In this document: positions 1-10,263 of the stretch, in pieces
Layout: the number at the start of each line of letters is the position of its first letter
How positions within the stretch are numbered: position 1 is the first letter of the stretch
From: Phycisphaeraceae bacterium
GTDB lineage: Bacteria; Planctomycetota; Phycisphaerae; Phycisphaerales; Phycisphaeraceae
Assembly: GCA_002716625.1 (NCBI GenBank)
Contig: PBAS01000056.1
Span: 1 to 57,190, forward strand
Direction: 5' to 3'
DNA: 57,190 nucleotides
Notes under the pieces: model-generated
What the model was told of the DNA's origin: nothing
The model's input: only the letters and a program-made list of their open reading frames with translations
The model's database searches: none
Translations under genes and position numbers: made by a program

Positions 1-3
1 CAG

Positions 4-32
4 AAAAGGGCCTCCGGCAAGGCGGGAAGCCC
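4..32 (-). terminator. Rho-independent terminator of tmRNA
   Basis: Read on the minus strand, an 8-bp stem (positions 25-32 against 8-15, with one G-U pair) encloses a 9-nt loop and is followed by a run of T (complement of 4-7). It lies about 60 nt beyond the tmRNA 3' end, as expected for the ssrA transcript terminator. The stretch between it and the tmRNA carries three short TTTCCGG-type repeats and no gene. Confidence 0.7.
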
Positions 33-93
33 TAAGTCTTCTGTTGGCGGGAACTTTCCGGATATTTCCGGAATTTCCGCGAACCACGAAAAA

Positions 94-478
94 TGGAGCC
101 GGGGGGATTCGAACCCCCGTCCCGTGACAGTCAGCAAGCCGCCTCTACACACATAGTCGCTGGTTTAATCTTAGCGGGTTAGCCATCAACGACATCGTCT
201 AACCAACCCAGCCCAAGAAAGTTTTAATCCGCCGGCGCTTAGGCGCCGCCATTGGACGAGCTTGCTAATCGTTCGCCCAAATGCCGCCACAAGCGAGTGA
301 CATCAGGACGCGGCCGCAATCAAGCAGCCAGACGGGCCGGGGTATCAAACCCGATCCGCGCCAAGACAGTGTTGTCATCGGCAATTGTTATTTTGCACGT
401 TGTTTAACCAGGAACCATACGTGCACCTGGGTGTGCCACGACCCACCTTCCCTATCCGGTCGATTGCCAGTCGGCCCC
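94..478 (-). ncRNA. ssrA: Transfer-messenger RNA (tmRNA)
   Basis: This RNA rescues stalled ribosomes by acting first as an alanyl-tRNA and then as a short message that adds a degradation tag. The 5' end (complement of 478 downward) begins GGGGCCGACTGG and pairs over seven positions with the 3' end CGGCUCC plus a discriminator A at 94; CCA is not encoded. The T-arm GGTTCGAATCC lies next to the 3' end. A reading frame from 382 down to 320 gives a 20-residue tag starting ADDNT and ending ARLAA before TGA. The tag is longer than the roughly 10-residue E. coli tag and ends RLAA rather than ALAA. The resume codon is inferred from the frame. The one-piece layout is the standard type. Confidence 0.93.
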
Positions 479-502
479 AATTGTCAAAGAACACTTACAC
501 CA

Positions 503-508
503 ATTATA
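503..508 (-). promoter_or_regulatory. Candidate -10 box for ssrA
   Basis: A perfect TATAAT on the minus strand lies 25 nt upstream of the mature tmRNA 5' end, leaving room for a short leader removed by RNase P. No good -35 hexamer is seen at the right spacing, so this is only a candidate. Confidence 0.4.
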
Positions 509-618
509 CCCGAACCAGACGCGCCGGAACAGGAACCATTAACAATAGATTTTGGATCAATCGCCAAGCTGCCCCACTAGGATTGCCGGGGCCCATGACC
601 GCGAATTATGACAGGCTC

Positions 619-1128
619 TTACGCACCACCGGAATCCTCTTGCTCAGCCAGTTGGCGATTAAGGACCAGCAAAGCGCTATTATTATCACCAGCCACGTCA
701 AGCAAGCCAAGCACATCCTGCACAATCTTCTCCTCTTCCACCTGCTCGTCAACGAACCACTGAAGATGACTTTGTGTCGCATAGTCATTTTCATTCAAGG
801 CAAGTGCATACAGATCGTTGATTAATTTTGTATTATTTTGTTCATATGCAAGTGCTGTATCGAACACTTCGCGAACGCTCTTGTAATCGATCCGGGGTTT
901 TTCGACAGCAGCCAGATCAATTTGACCGCCGCGATCAATCAGGTAGCGAAACAACCGCATGGCATGGTCAAGTTCTTCGGCCCGCTGGCGGTGCATCCAC
1001 TTGGCGAACCCGGACAAGTTCTGGCCTTCGAAAAAGCTTGCCATGGCCAGATAGTTGTAAGCCCCGCTCATTTCTTGATTGATCTGGTGGTTAAGAGCCT
1101 CTTCGACTGTGTTGCTCAACTTTGGCAT
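619..1128 (-). CDS. ftnA: Bacterial non-heme ferritin
   Basis: A 169-residue iron-storage protein of the FtnA type that oxidises Fe(II) and stores it as a mineral core in a 24-mer in the cytoplasm. The N-terminus has the helix-A ferroxidase glutamate (LNHQINQEMSGAYNYLAMA), and the ExxH pair EELDHA follows about 35 residues later. The C-terminal helices carry QWFVDEQVEEE, also typical of the metal site. Length matches the family. The start at 1128 is chosen because AAGGA lies about 8 nt upstream and family members start close to this point; an in-frame extension to 1170 has no support. It is transcribed away from the Nudix gene, and a small inverted repeat in the shared upstream region could be an operator. 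Confidence 0.93.
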   Translation of the reverse strand: MPKLSNTVEEALNHQINQEMSGAYNYLAMASFFEGQNLSGFAKWMHRQRAEELDHAMRLFRYLIDRGGQIDLAAVEKPRIDYKSVREVFDTALAYEQNNTKLINDLYALALNENDYATQSHLQWFVDEQVEEEKIVQDVLGLLDVAGDNNSALLVLNRQLAEQEDSGGA

Positions 1129-1249
1129 ATGGATTTTTCCTTTATCCGATACCCTCGGTGACGACGTCAAAGTTCAAGCCCGCCGGAATACTTCGGTCCG
1201 CCTCCAGCAAACTAATATCTATCTCTATCGGCCCTGAGGGGCGGGCTCC

Positions 1250-1263
1250 GTACTTACAAGTAC
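1250..1263. promoter_or_regulatory. Inverted repeat upstream of ferritin
   Basis: GTACTT-AC-AAGTAC is a perfect 6-2-6 inverted repeat. It sits 10 nt downstream of a possible minus-strand -10 (TATAAG, 1273-1278, with TTGAGT at 1298-1303 as a poorly spaced -35). This is a plausible operator position for ferritin control, but it does not match a Fur box that I recognise. The rest of the 1129-1427 gap shows nothing else. Confidence 0.25.
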
Positions 1264-1427
1264 TTTTTGACCCTTATATCATACCATATTTTTGCATACT
1301 CAAGGCGTCTAACGGACTATCAAACCAAAGGATTCCTCTCACGACGACGGGAGGGATGTAACATGCTACCTGCTCGACCACCTGGACCACTGAGACCCCA
1401 AAGCACAATCGCTATACTAAATTCACC

Positions 1428-1856
1428 ATGGGTAAATGGCGTGACCATCACAGCCGTGTCCACGCAGTCATTGTCGGATGCCAACACCCTGATGGCCGAT
1501 GGCTGCATATTCGACGCAGTCAACAGGTGGTTGCACCGGGAAAAATATGCCTCCCCGGGGGGGCCATGGAGACTGGAGAAACCCAACAAGAAGCAGCCAT
1601 TCGTGAAATGCGTGAAGAGTTGGGCGTAGGAATCAAGCCAATCCGTTGCGTGTGGAATCACACCTACGAGGATAAACCACTGGCCCTTTGGGCTTGGCTT
1701 GCAGAATTACAGGCATACACGTTCCGCATCAATCAACGTGAGGTCGCTGAAACAATCTGGCTAACGACCGAGCAAGGCATCTGCCATCATGAAACCCTGC
1801 CCTACCATGACCAGGTAATCCAAGCGTTGGATGCAGCCGCATCTCAGATCATCTAG
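1428..1856 (+). CDS. Nudix hydrolase
   Basis: A 142-residue Nudix-family pyrophosphohydrolase that should cleave a nucleoside diphosphate linked to another moiety. The Nudix box is complete at residues 45-67: G45, E51, R59-E60, E63-E64 and G66 fit GX5EX7REUXEEXGU exactly. The upstream strand LHIRRSQQV is also typical. The length is that of small housekeeping or MutT-like members, and the substrate cannot be told. It overlaps the convergent LOG-family gene by 8 bp at the stop codons. Confidence 0.9.
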   Translation: MGKWRDHHSRVHAVIVGCQHPDGRWLHIRRSQQVVAPGKICLPGGAMETGETQQEAAIREMREELGVGIKPIRCVWNHTYEDKPLALWAWLAELQAYTFRINQREVAETIWLTTEQGICHHETLPYHDQVIQALDAAASQII

Positions 1857-2397
1857 ACCCCTGGCCAACATGTGCCAATGCCTCATCTATTCCCGAAGCG
1901 ATAAACAGATGGCGGCGGTGCTTTTCCCTGGCAAACTGCAATTCATATAGGTGATCAAAGAACGCCAACAACCTGTCGTAAAAACCACTCGCATTGAGAA
2001 GCACAACGGGTTTATCATGTCGGCGAAGTTGCCTGAGATTCAGAATCTCCACCAACTCCTCCAGCGTACCCAGGCCCCCTGGCAACGCCACATATGCATC
2101 GCTTCGCTCCTCCATCAATGCCTTACGCTCCCGCATGCCCTCAGTGATTACAATCTCATGGCATGCAGGCTCTTGTGAATCACCCTCCGCCATGAATTTC
2201 GGCATCACACCAATGACTTGCCCACCATTACCAGCCGTAGCACGAGCAATAGTCCCCATCAGGCCCCGTCGGTCACCACCAAATACAAGCGTATCACCCC
2301 GTCGGCCAAGAGCCTGGCCAAATTGATGAGCCAAATCAAAATAACAGCGATCAACATGGTTGCTGGACGAACAATACACGCAGATTGCCTGACCCAT
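1849..2397 (-). CDS. LOG family nucleotide hydrolase (TIGR00730 type)
   Basis: A 182-residue protein of the LOG/lysine-decarboxylase-like Rossmann family, whose members cleave the N-glycosidic bond of nucleoside 5'-monophosphates, including cytokinin ribotides. The signature PGGLGTLEE is at residues 106-114, the phosphate-binding GGDRRGLMG at 40-48, and the ERKALM helix at 90-95. Length is usual for the group. Many bacterial homologues were once called lysine decarboxylases, which is not supported here. The gene ends within the last codons of the Nudix gene on the other strand. Confidence 0.88.
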   Translation of the reverse strand: MGQAICVYCSSSNHVDRCYFDLAHQFGQALGRRGDTLVFGGDRRGLMGTIARATAGNGGQVIGVMPKFMAEGDSQEPACHEIVITEGMRERKALMEERSDAYVALPGGLGTLEELVEILNLRQLRRHDKPVVLLNASGFYDRLLAFFDHLYELQFAREKHRRHLFIASGIDEALAHVGQGSR

Positions 2398-2496
2398 GAC
2401 TAGTCCTCCAAACCGTACCGGGCATCATACCGTCGACCCCATGGCCACACGATGTAATTGGCACAACTCGATCAATCCGCTACAACACCCAGCACC

Positions 2497-3729
2497 ATGA
2501 CGCACAAGGCAACAAAGCGGTCCGTGACCCTACCACGGGGATTCCGCGCCGCGGGGATTGCATGCGGCATCAAGGGTTCCCAGTCACCGGATATTGCACT
2601 CATCACTTCAGACACAGCTTGCGTGGCTGCGGGGGTTTTCACACAGAACAAGTGCTGCGGCGCCCCGGTCATCGTCACCCAGCGCCATCTAAGTCAACCA
2701 CAGATCCGAGCCATTGTCTGTAATAGTGGTAACGCCAATGTTGCCACCGGCTCTCGGGGCATCAATGATGCAATCGCAATGTCCCAGCAGGTAGCCCAAG
2801 GCCTCAATTGCAAGGCCAACCAAGTGCTGCCAAGTTCCACCGGTGTCATTGGCCACCACTTACCCATGGATCGCATCAACAGGGGAATTGCTGCTGTCCT
2901 GCCAAAGACCTCAACCGGATCGGCCGCGGACATGGCTGCTGCCCGCGCCATCCTGACAACCGACTTGGTCACCAAATCGTCCTACCGGCGCATCCCCATT
3001 GGTCGCAAGCAAGTCACAATCGGGGCGATTGCCAAGGGCAGTGGAATGATTGCGCCCAACATGGCGACCATGCTCTCATTTATCACCACAGATGCCGCAA
3101 TCACCCGGTCGGCATTGACCAAGGCACTTAACCAAGCCGTCCAAACCACATTCAATCGCATCAGCATTGATCAGCACACCAGTCCAAGCGACATGGTTTT
3201 GATTCTGGCCAACGCAGAAGCAGGCAATCCGCGCATCAAGATTAACAGCCCTGCCTTGCGAAAATTCCAGGTTGCCTTGACAACTCTGTGCAGTGATTTG
3301 GCCTATCAGATTGTTCAGGATGGCGAAGGGGCAACGAAAGTATTCCGTGTCCGAGTCCGTGGCGCCCGCAACCAAGAGGATGCTGACCGTATCGCCAAGA
3401 CAATCGTTGACAGCCCGTTGGTAAAAACGGCCATACACGGCGCGGACCCAAACTGGGGGCGTATCACTACCGCTGCAGGCAACAGTGGTGCTGTAATTAA
3501 TCCTGCACGGATCAGCCTAAGCATTGGCGATGTTAAAGGGGTCAGCGTATTCAGTCGTGGTCGCCCGGTAGACTTACCCCCCAAAATCATGCGTAAGCTC
3601 AACCGCATCATGGCCGGCAGACACATCCTCTTTACTCTCCACATCGGCATCGGCAAGGCAACCACCGAATGGTTAGGTTGTGATCTATCAAGTCAATACG
3701 TGACCATCAATGCCGACTACACGACGTAA
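2497..3729 (+). CDS. argJ: Bifunctional ornithine acetyltransferase / N-acetylglutamate synthase
   Basis: ArgJ moves the acetyl group from N-acetylornithine to glutamate (the arginine cycle) and can also make N-acetylglutamate from acetyl-CoA. The precursor cleaves itself before a threonine in KGSGMIAPNMATML; here that threonine is residue 191, so the alpha and beta chains are both present. The conserved CNSGNAN, SSTGVIG, HGADPNWGR and the C-terminal NADYTT are all seen. The ATG at 2497 puts the GF-AAG motif at the usual distance; a TTG at 2458 in the same frame is the alternative, and neither has a clear Shine-Dalgarno sequence. No other arg genes are nearby. The polX gene begins 4 nt after the stop. 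Confidence 0.95.
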   Translation: MTHKATKRSVTLPRGFRAAGIACGIKGSQSPDIALITSDTACVAAGVFTQNKCCGAPVIVTQRHLSQPQIRAIVCNSGNANVATGSRGINDAIAMSQQVAQGLNCKANQVLPSSTGVIGHHLPMDRINRGIAAVLPKTSTGSAADMAAARAILTTDLVTKSSYRRIPIGRKQVTIGAIAKGSGMIAPNMATMLSFITTDAAITRSALTKALNQAVQTTFNRISIDQHTSPSDMVLILANAEAGNPRIKINSPALRKFQVALTTLCSDLAYQIVQDGEGATKVFRVRVRGARNQEDADRIAKTIVDSPLVKTAIHGADPNWGRITTAAGNSGAVINPARISLSIGDVKGVSVFSRGRPVDLPPKIMRKLNRIMAGRHILFTLHIGIGKATTEWLGCDLSSQYVTINADYTT

Positions 3730-3733
3730 ACAA

Positions 3734-5467
3734 ATGTCACAGGCAAATCAAACTCTCACCTATCTATTCGCCGAAATGGCCGATGTACTGGAAATCCTGG
3801 GCGTCGACCGTTTTCGCGTCAATGCATTTCGCCGCGCATCACGCGTGCTAGATGGACTGACCGACGACATCGCATCGATCGGGCCTGACATCAAGGCATT
3901 GACCGGCATCGAAGGCATCGGCAGGGGTACCGCACAACGCATCGCAGAATTTCTTGAAACGGGAAATATCAGTGACCGCGGGGAGCTAATGTCACAGATT
4001 CCGGGGGGACTGATCGAACTACTCTCAATACCGGGACTGGGGCCAAAAACGATTGGCCTTATCTGGAAACAGGCGGGGGTTGAAAGCCTGGATGACTTAA
4101 AGGAACAACTTCAGCATGACGACCTGGCGGAGCTACCGGGGCTGGGGCCAAAAAAACTGGAGAACATTCGAAAGAGCATAAGCTTTTCTGAATCCAGCGG
4201 CGATCGTGTTCATCTCGGCACTGCCATGTCACTAGCGCGTTGGTTTGTATCCAAGTTCATTGAATTTGATGACGTACAACAGGTGGAATATGCAGGAAGT
4301 CTGCGACGTGGCCAAGAGACGATAGGCGATATCGACCTGATCGTGGCCGCCGATCCCAAAAGCGCAAAGACCATCTCAAATGCATTCAAAAGCCTGCCCC
4401 CGGTAACAGAAGTGCTGGTAAATGGCACGACCAAAACATCCGTCCGGACAACCGATGGCTTGCAAGTCGACCTGCGTATTGTGCCGCCGGAAAGCTACGG
4501 TGCAGCATTAATGTACTTTACCGGGTCGAAAGAACACAACATTGTCATGCGACAAAGAGCCATCAGCCGAAAGATGCGTCTCAATGAATATGGATTGCTC
4601 AAGGGGAAGATGACGGTTGCGGGCAGGACTGAAAAAGAGATCTACCGGGCCCTTGATCTGGCACCGATCCCACCTGAACTACGCGAAGACCGTGGCGAGT
4701 TCAACCTGGCCGAATCCGATGAACTGCCTGCCCTGATCAAGCTGAGTGATATCCGATCCGAACTACACGCCCACACAACCGCTAGTGATGGTAAATGGAC
4801 GATCAAAGAACTTGCATTGGCCGCAGCCGAACGGGGATTTCACACCATTGCAATCACCGATCATTCCAAAGGACAAGCGCAGGCCAATGGACTGACCAAC
4901 GAGCGGCTTGAACAGCATATTTTAGAAATCCGACAGGTGGCTGACCAATTGAAGAAGAAAATCACCATCCTTGCTGGCAGCGAGGTCGACATCCTGTCGG
5001 ATGGCAAACTTGATTACCCAAACAGTCTTCTCGAACAACTGGACGTAGTGGTCGCCAGTCCACATGCGGCGCTTTCCCAGGACCCCAAGAAAGCAACAAC
5101 CCGCCTCATGCAGGCAATCGACAACCCCCATATCACGATACTTGGCCATCCCACCGGTCGACTCCTCCTGCGACGCGAAGGGCTTTCGCCGGACATGCGG
5201 CAGGTTATTACAGCCGCATATGAACGTGGCATTGCAATCGAAATAAACGCCAATACATGGCGACTTGACCTGCGTGACACACATGCCCGCGCAGCAATTG
5301 AAGCCGGCGTCAAATTAGCGATCAACACCGACGCTCATGGTCCGGGCGATCTGGATCAACTGCTTTATGGGGTTGTGACTGCCAGGCGTGCCGGCGCCAC
5401 GAAACATGATATTGTCAACTGCCTGTCACGCGAAGCATTAAACCGGTGGATCAAAGGGACTAAATAG
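3734..5467 (+). CDS. polX: Family X DNA polymerase with PHP domain (PolX)
   Basis: A 577-residue bacterial PolX, a gap-filling repair polymerase with a C-terminal PHP 3'-5' exonuclease. Residues 1-150 hold helix-hairpin-helix motifs (GIEGIGRGTAQ, IPGLGPKT, LPGLGPKK). The nucleotidyltransferase core follows with GSLRRGQETIGDIDL, catalytic Asp199 and Asp201. From about residue 345 the PHP domain keeps its metal ligands: HAHTTASDG, ITDHS, GSEVDIL, GHPTGR and NTDAH. Length matches the family. The ATG at 3734 lies just after the argJ stop; an in-frame ATG at 3710 would overlap argJ. It converges on the murJ gene with a 13-bp gap. Confidence 0.95.
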   Translation: MSQANQTLTYLFAEMADVLEILGVDRFRVNAFRRASRVLDGLTDDIASIGPDIKALTGIEGIGRGTAQRIAEFLETGNISDRGELMSQIPGGLIELLSIPGLGPKTIGLIWKQAGVESLDDLKEQLQHDDLAELPGLGPKKLENIRKSISFSESSGDRVHLGTAMSLARWFVSKFIEFDDVQQVEYAGSLRRGQETIGDIDLIVAADPKSAKTISNAFKSLPPVTEVLVNGTTKTSVRTTDGLQVDLRIVPPESYGAALMYFTGSKEHNIVMRQRAISRKMRLNEYGLLKGKMTVAGRTEKEIYRALDLAPIPPELREDRGEFNLAESDELPALIKLSDIRSELHAHTTASDGKWTIKELALAAAERGFHTIAITDHSKGQAQANGLTNERLEQHILEIRQVADQLKKKITILAGSEVDILSDGKLDYPNSLLEQLDVVVASPHAALSQDPKKATTRLMQAIDNPHITILGHPTGRLLLRREGLSPDMRQVITAAYERGIAIEINANTWRLDLRDTHARAAIEAGVKLAINTDAHGPGDLDQLLYGVVTARRAGATKHDIVNCLSREALNRWIKGTK

Positions 5468-5480
5468 TCGTTGTGATTCG

Positions 5481-7544
5481 CTAAGCACCATTCCGGTTGA
5501 AGAGCCATGTCAGTTCTTCTGATTTTGTTCGCCAAGCGACAAATCCGACAATACATACCCCCATGGTAACCATCGCGACCAGGAGCAGGCCCGCCTGGAA
5601 TTTCGTGATGGCATAAACATCGACCCTAAACACAATCGGACACAGAACAACGCCCATGACCAAAGTCATGATTGCCGATTTCAACCAGCTGCGGCGTACA
5701 GTACGATCTACTGGCGATTTAACGTGTCTACTTACTGCCCGCAAGAGAAAAATCACCTGAACCACCGCACAGGCCGCCGTTGACCAAGCCAAGCCTGAAA
5801 CACCCAGAAACCAGATCAAGGTGAGATTCAAACAGAAATTGCAACTCACCATGGCAACGCTAATTCGCAGCGGCGTGTGGACGTCCTTGACCGCATAAAA
5901 AGCGCGTGTCAATACATGAACAACCGAATAAGCCCAGACAGAAGTTGCATAACCGAAAAGGACAACGGCAATTAACAGCACATCCTTTTCCTCGACACGA
6001 CCATATTCGAAAATAATTCGGATCAGTGGCACCCGCACCAGGATCATCCCCACACTGGCTGGCAGACCAATAAACACCGCCAGGCGCAAGCCACGCTGAA
6101 GAATTTTCCGCAGTCCATCGGAATTGGCCGAGTTATGACCTTCGTCTGCCTTTTTCGCAGCCGCCCGAGACAGGGCGGGAAAGATTGCCGTCGCAATTGC
6201 AATGCCAAATACGCCCAGTGGGAACTGGTACAGCCGTTGTGCAAAAACCAGGGCAGCCGCTGCACCTTCAGACCGGATCGGATAATTCACCTGCCGACCC
6301 AGAATATTCATCATCGCACCACCACCGGCCTTGGGTGAAAAGTAGAACGCGATTAATACATCCAGCAGTGTATTTAGCTGGAATACTGACAACGCCATGA
6401 TCATGGGCAACATCGTCCACGCCATAGATCGCAGTGGACCAGCGGTACCGCGCAAGGATGTGGTTAAAGGACTGGTCGCTGTTGTTGCCACAATCTGCCA
6501 GATTAATTGCACAACTCCCGCAACCAGCACGCAAACTGCAATGACAAAGATACTGGTGCGTGGTTCTGTCGTACCCCCCAGGCATAAATAAATCCCGCCA
6601 ATCATGACCAGATTAAGCAGAATTGGCGTTGCAGCCGTAGAACCAAATCGACCATGGACTTGAAGAATGCCTCCCAGCAACGCAACGACGCAGACAAGTG
6701 GCATATAGGGCAACATGGTCATGGCTAATCTAATGGCCAGCGAAGCATCGGCACTCCACTGCCTTCCGATCAACATTGCCCAAAGGACCAGTTCGCCAAT
6801 CACCACAACCCCACCAAGCACGGTGAACAGCAGTGCCACACAGGCCGAGGCCAAGCGGCGTGCCGCAGCAGGGTCACGACGCAACTGGCTCGAATAGATC
6901 GGAATAAACGCGGAACTCAATGCGCCTTCACCAAACAAGCGGCGAAACAGATTCGGCACAATAAAACCGATCATAAAGGCACTGGACACACCACTAACAC
7001 CAAAAACCATTCCCAGAGCCGACTCCCGTAATAGGCCGGTGATGCGAGACACGAAGGTAAAGAAGCCCACCACGATGGCCTGTCCCACAAAGGCCCCCCG
7101 GTCCACCGCGGCGGCGGTGGTTTTACCTGACCGGGTTACACCCGGCCAGGTCCAGATGGCTGCCGCCATGACCATGCACCCCGCCAAATCAGCAATCAAA
7201 TCCGCGAGATCGAATGTTCGGCCAAACGGTGCAAGCGGCTGGCTTAGCTCATCAATAAACGCGTAACCACAAACCACCAAGCCACTTGTAATTATGTTTC
7301 CGCATCGAGTTCCCCCAAAAAGTACTGCATGGATGAGGAGCCACACCAGACCACCATACATACCGAAATGGATCAACTTGTCGATCACGCCCGGCGGGAA
7401 GCTCTCGATTTCCACGACAAGCCGGGGCCAATGCGTCACAATCGCCAATGCCGGCCAATAAACTGCCAGAACGACACGCGCCCCGCGTCGTCGAACTGAC
7501 GCTTGAACTAACTGAGCACTAGAAGGGGTCGTGGACGTAGCCAT
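5481..7544 (-). CDS. murJ: VanZ-like domain fused to MurJ lipid II flippase
   Basis: Residues from about 153 to 687 are a MurJ/MviN protein, the flippase that moves lipid II across the inner membrane: SRITGLLRESALG, FRRLFGEGALSSAFIP and about 14 hydrophobic segments are clear. The first 135 residues are an extra domain with three to four membrane segments and the VanZ pattern (DKLIHFGMYGGL, then FIDELSQPLAPFGRTFDLADLIADLAG). Stand-alone MurJ is about 510-530 residues, so the 687-residue length fits a fusion. The frame is open throughout and no strong start signal is seen between the two parts. It is the second gene after parA on the minus strand, 126 nt downstream. The VanZ part has no proven role in teicoplanin resistance here. 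Confidence 0.88.
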   Translation of the reverse strand: MATSTTPSSAQLVQASVRRRGARVVLAVYWPALAIVTHWPRLVVEIESFPPGVIDKLIHFGMYGGLVWLLIHAVLFGGTRCGNIITSGLVVCGYAFIDELSQPLAPFGRTFDLADLIADLAGCMVMAAAIWTWPGVTRSGKTTAAAVDRGAFVGQAIVVGFFTFVSRITGLLRESALGMVFGVSGVSSAFMIGFIVPNLFRRLFGEGALSSAFIPIYSSQLRRDPAAARRLASACVALLFTVLGGVVVIGELVLWAMLIGRQWSADASLAIRLAMTMLPYMPLVCVVALLGGILQVHGRFGSTAATPILLNLVMIGGIYLCLGGTTEPRTSIFVIAVCVLVAGVVQLIWQIVATTATSPLTTSLRGTAGPLRSMAWTMLPMIMALSVFQLNTLLDVLIAFYFSPKAGGGAMMNILGRQVNYPIRSEGAAAALVFAQRLYQFPLGVFGIAIATAIFPALSRAAAKKADEGHNSANSDGLRKILQRGLRLAVFIGLPASVGMILVRVPLIRIIFEYGRVEEKDVLLIAVVLFGYATSVWAYSVVHVLTRAFYAVKDVHTPLRISVAMVSCNFCLNLTLIWFLGVSGLAWSTAACAVVQVIFLLRAVSRHVKSPVDRTVRRSWLKSAIMTLVMGVVLCPIVFRVDVYAITKFQAGLLLVAMVTMGVCIVGFVAWRTKSEELTWLFNRNGA

Positions 7545-7670
7545 AGACTGAAGTCACGAGTAATCACAGAGGCCCACACGCGGGAGATACCCGTTACCTC
7601 ACACGACAGGCAAGAAGCCTTGGTCCTATCCGCCAACCCTATTGATTGGATCCACGGATATCGAATAGAT

Positions 7671-8612
7671 TCACACTGAATGCACGCGTTGGGCAACAGG
7701 TTTGGATATTACAGAAACTTGCGGTTTACCATCCGACGACTTCAATAGTTCCCTAGGACACTGCGCCATGATGGCCGCAGCAAGTTGCTGATAATCATCA
7801 GCACCATGGCAGTTTGGTTCGTAGTCAAAAATCGTCTTCCCAAAACTGGGACATTCAGCCAGCTTGATATTACGGCGAACAACCGGTTTGAGAATCTGCG
7901 CATTGCACCAAGGCGTGCCATCTTCCTGAGATTGAGTCAAGAAAGAAGCCAAGTCTGATATCACCTCCTGTGCAAGCAGTGTTTGCGGCTCGTGCATACA
8001 GATCAGGATGCCTGAAACAGATAGATCCGGGTTAAAAGATTGACCAATTAACCGTACCGTTTCAAGCAACTTTGACAGGCCCTGCAACGCCAGGAAGTGC
8101 GGCTGCATCGGCACAATCACTTCCTGCGCCAAGATCAGTGCATTGATCGTTGCCAACCCCAGGCTGGGCGGACAATCAATCATGACATAGTCAAATGGTT
8201 CCTCGTTGGGGCCACCTTGGGCCTCCGGCGTGCCCCAGATCAATGAACCGCACCGTTCCTTGAGTATTTTCTGAGCAACACCCGTTACCATCTTGGGCGC
8301 CAACTCCGCATCCAAGCCCGCCAAATTCACATGACCCGGTAAAACATAAAGCTGATCATTTATCTTTTGGACCACATCACGTGCAGACACATCGTGACGG
8401 GTCACCAAATCGTATATTGTCAAATCAACCTGTTCGGGATCGATCCCCAGATGCATTGTGAGGTGTGCCTGCGGATCCAGGTCAATCAAAAGTGTACGTT
8501 GACCCGAAATTGCCCAGGCTGCCCCCAAACTGACCGCACTGGTCGTCTTGCCCACGCCCCCTTTCTGGTTCATCATTGCGATGATACGCGGCTGGCCATT
8601 GATCTGGGTCAC
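7671..8612 (-). CDS. parA: ParA/Soj family ATPase
   Basis: A 313-residue ParA-type ATPase with the deviant Walker A motif KGGVGKTT at residues 17-24, the switch region DLDPQAHLT and the Walker B-like VMIDCPPSLG. Such proteins move chromosomes, plasmids or large protein assemblies along the nucleoid. The stretch before the Walker B strand (CGSLIWGTPEAQGGPNEEP) is longer than in typical Soj. No parB gene or parS-like repeat is seen next to it, so it may serve positioning of something other than the origin, or its partner lies elsewhere. It is divergent from atpD with a 110-bp gap. Confidence 0.85.
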   Translation of the reverse strand: MTQINGQPRIIAMMNQKGGVGKTTSAVSLGAAWAISGQRTLLIDLDPQAHLTMHLGIDPEQVDLTIYDLVTRHDVSARDVVQKINDQLYVLPGHVNLAGLDAELAPKMVTGVAQKILKERCGSLIWGTPEAQGGPNEEPFDYVMIDCPPSLGLATINALILAQEVIVPMQPHFLALQGLSKLLETVRLIGQSFNPDLSVSGILICMHEPQTLLAQEVISDLASFLTQSQEDGTPWCNAQILKPVVRRNIKLAECPSFGKTIFDYEPNCHGADDYQQLAAAIMAQCPRELLKSSDGKPQVSVISKPVAQRVHSV

Positions 8613-8722
8613 ATTACCTCCCTACATAAAAACGTCTGTTCCCAGTATAGCCAATTTGGCATCCCCGCAGCCGTTCATTATCATCCGAACCTTGAAATTA
8701 AGATGCGTGAAGGATTTTATGA

Positions 8723-10165
<1,443 letters not shown>

Positions 10166-10171
10166 TCAACC

Positions 10172-10222
10172 GCAGGAGATCCCGTCCCGGACCAGGTTCG
10201 TAGGAATTCGCAAGTCTCCTGC
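10172..10222 (+). terminator. Long inverted repeat after atpD
   Basis: GCAGGAGA (10172-10179) and TCTCCTGC (10215-10222) form a perfect 8-bp stem around 35 nt, 7 nt after the atpD stop and followed shortly by TTTT. It may be an atpD terminator or a leader structure of the downstream amidase. The loop is long for a simple terminator. Confidence 0.4.
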
Positions 10223-10263
10223 ATGTTTTGCAGTGCACTTATCAACCACGGAACTTGAGACCG

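Noticed and set aside
281..825. Open frames over the tmRNA and ferritin
   Set aside because: They lie across the tmRNA structure or antisense to ferritin and show no family resemblance.
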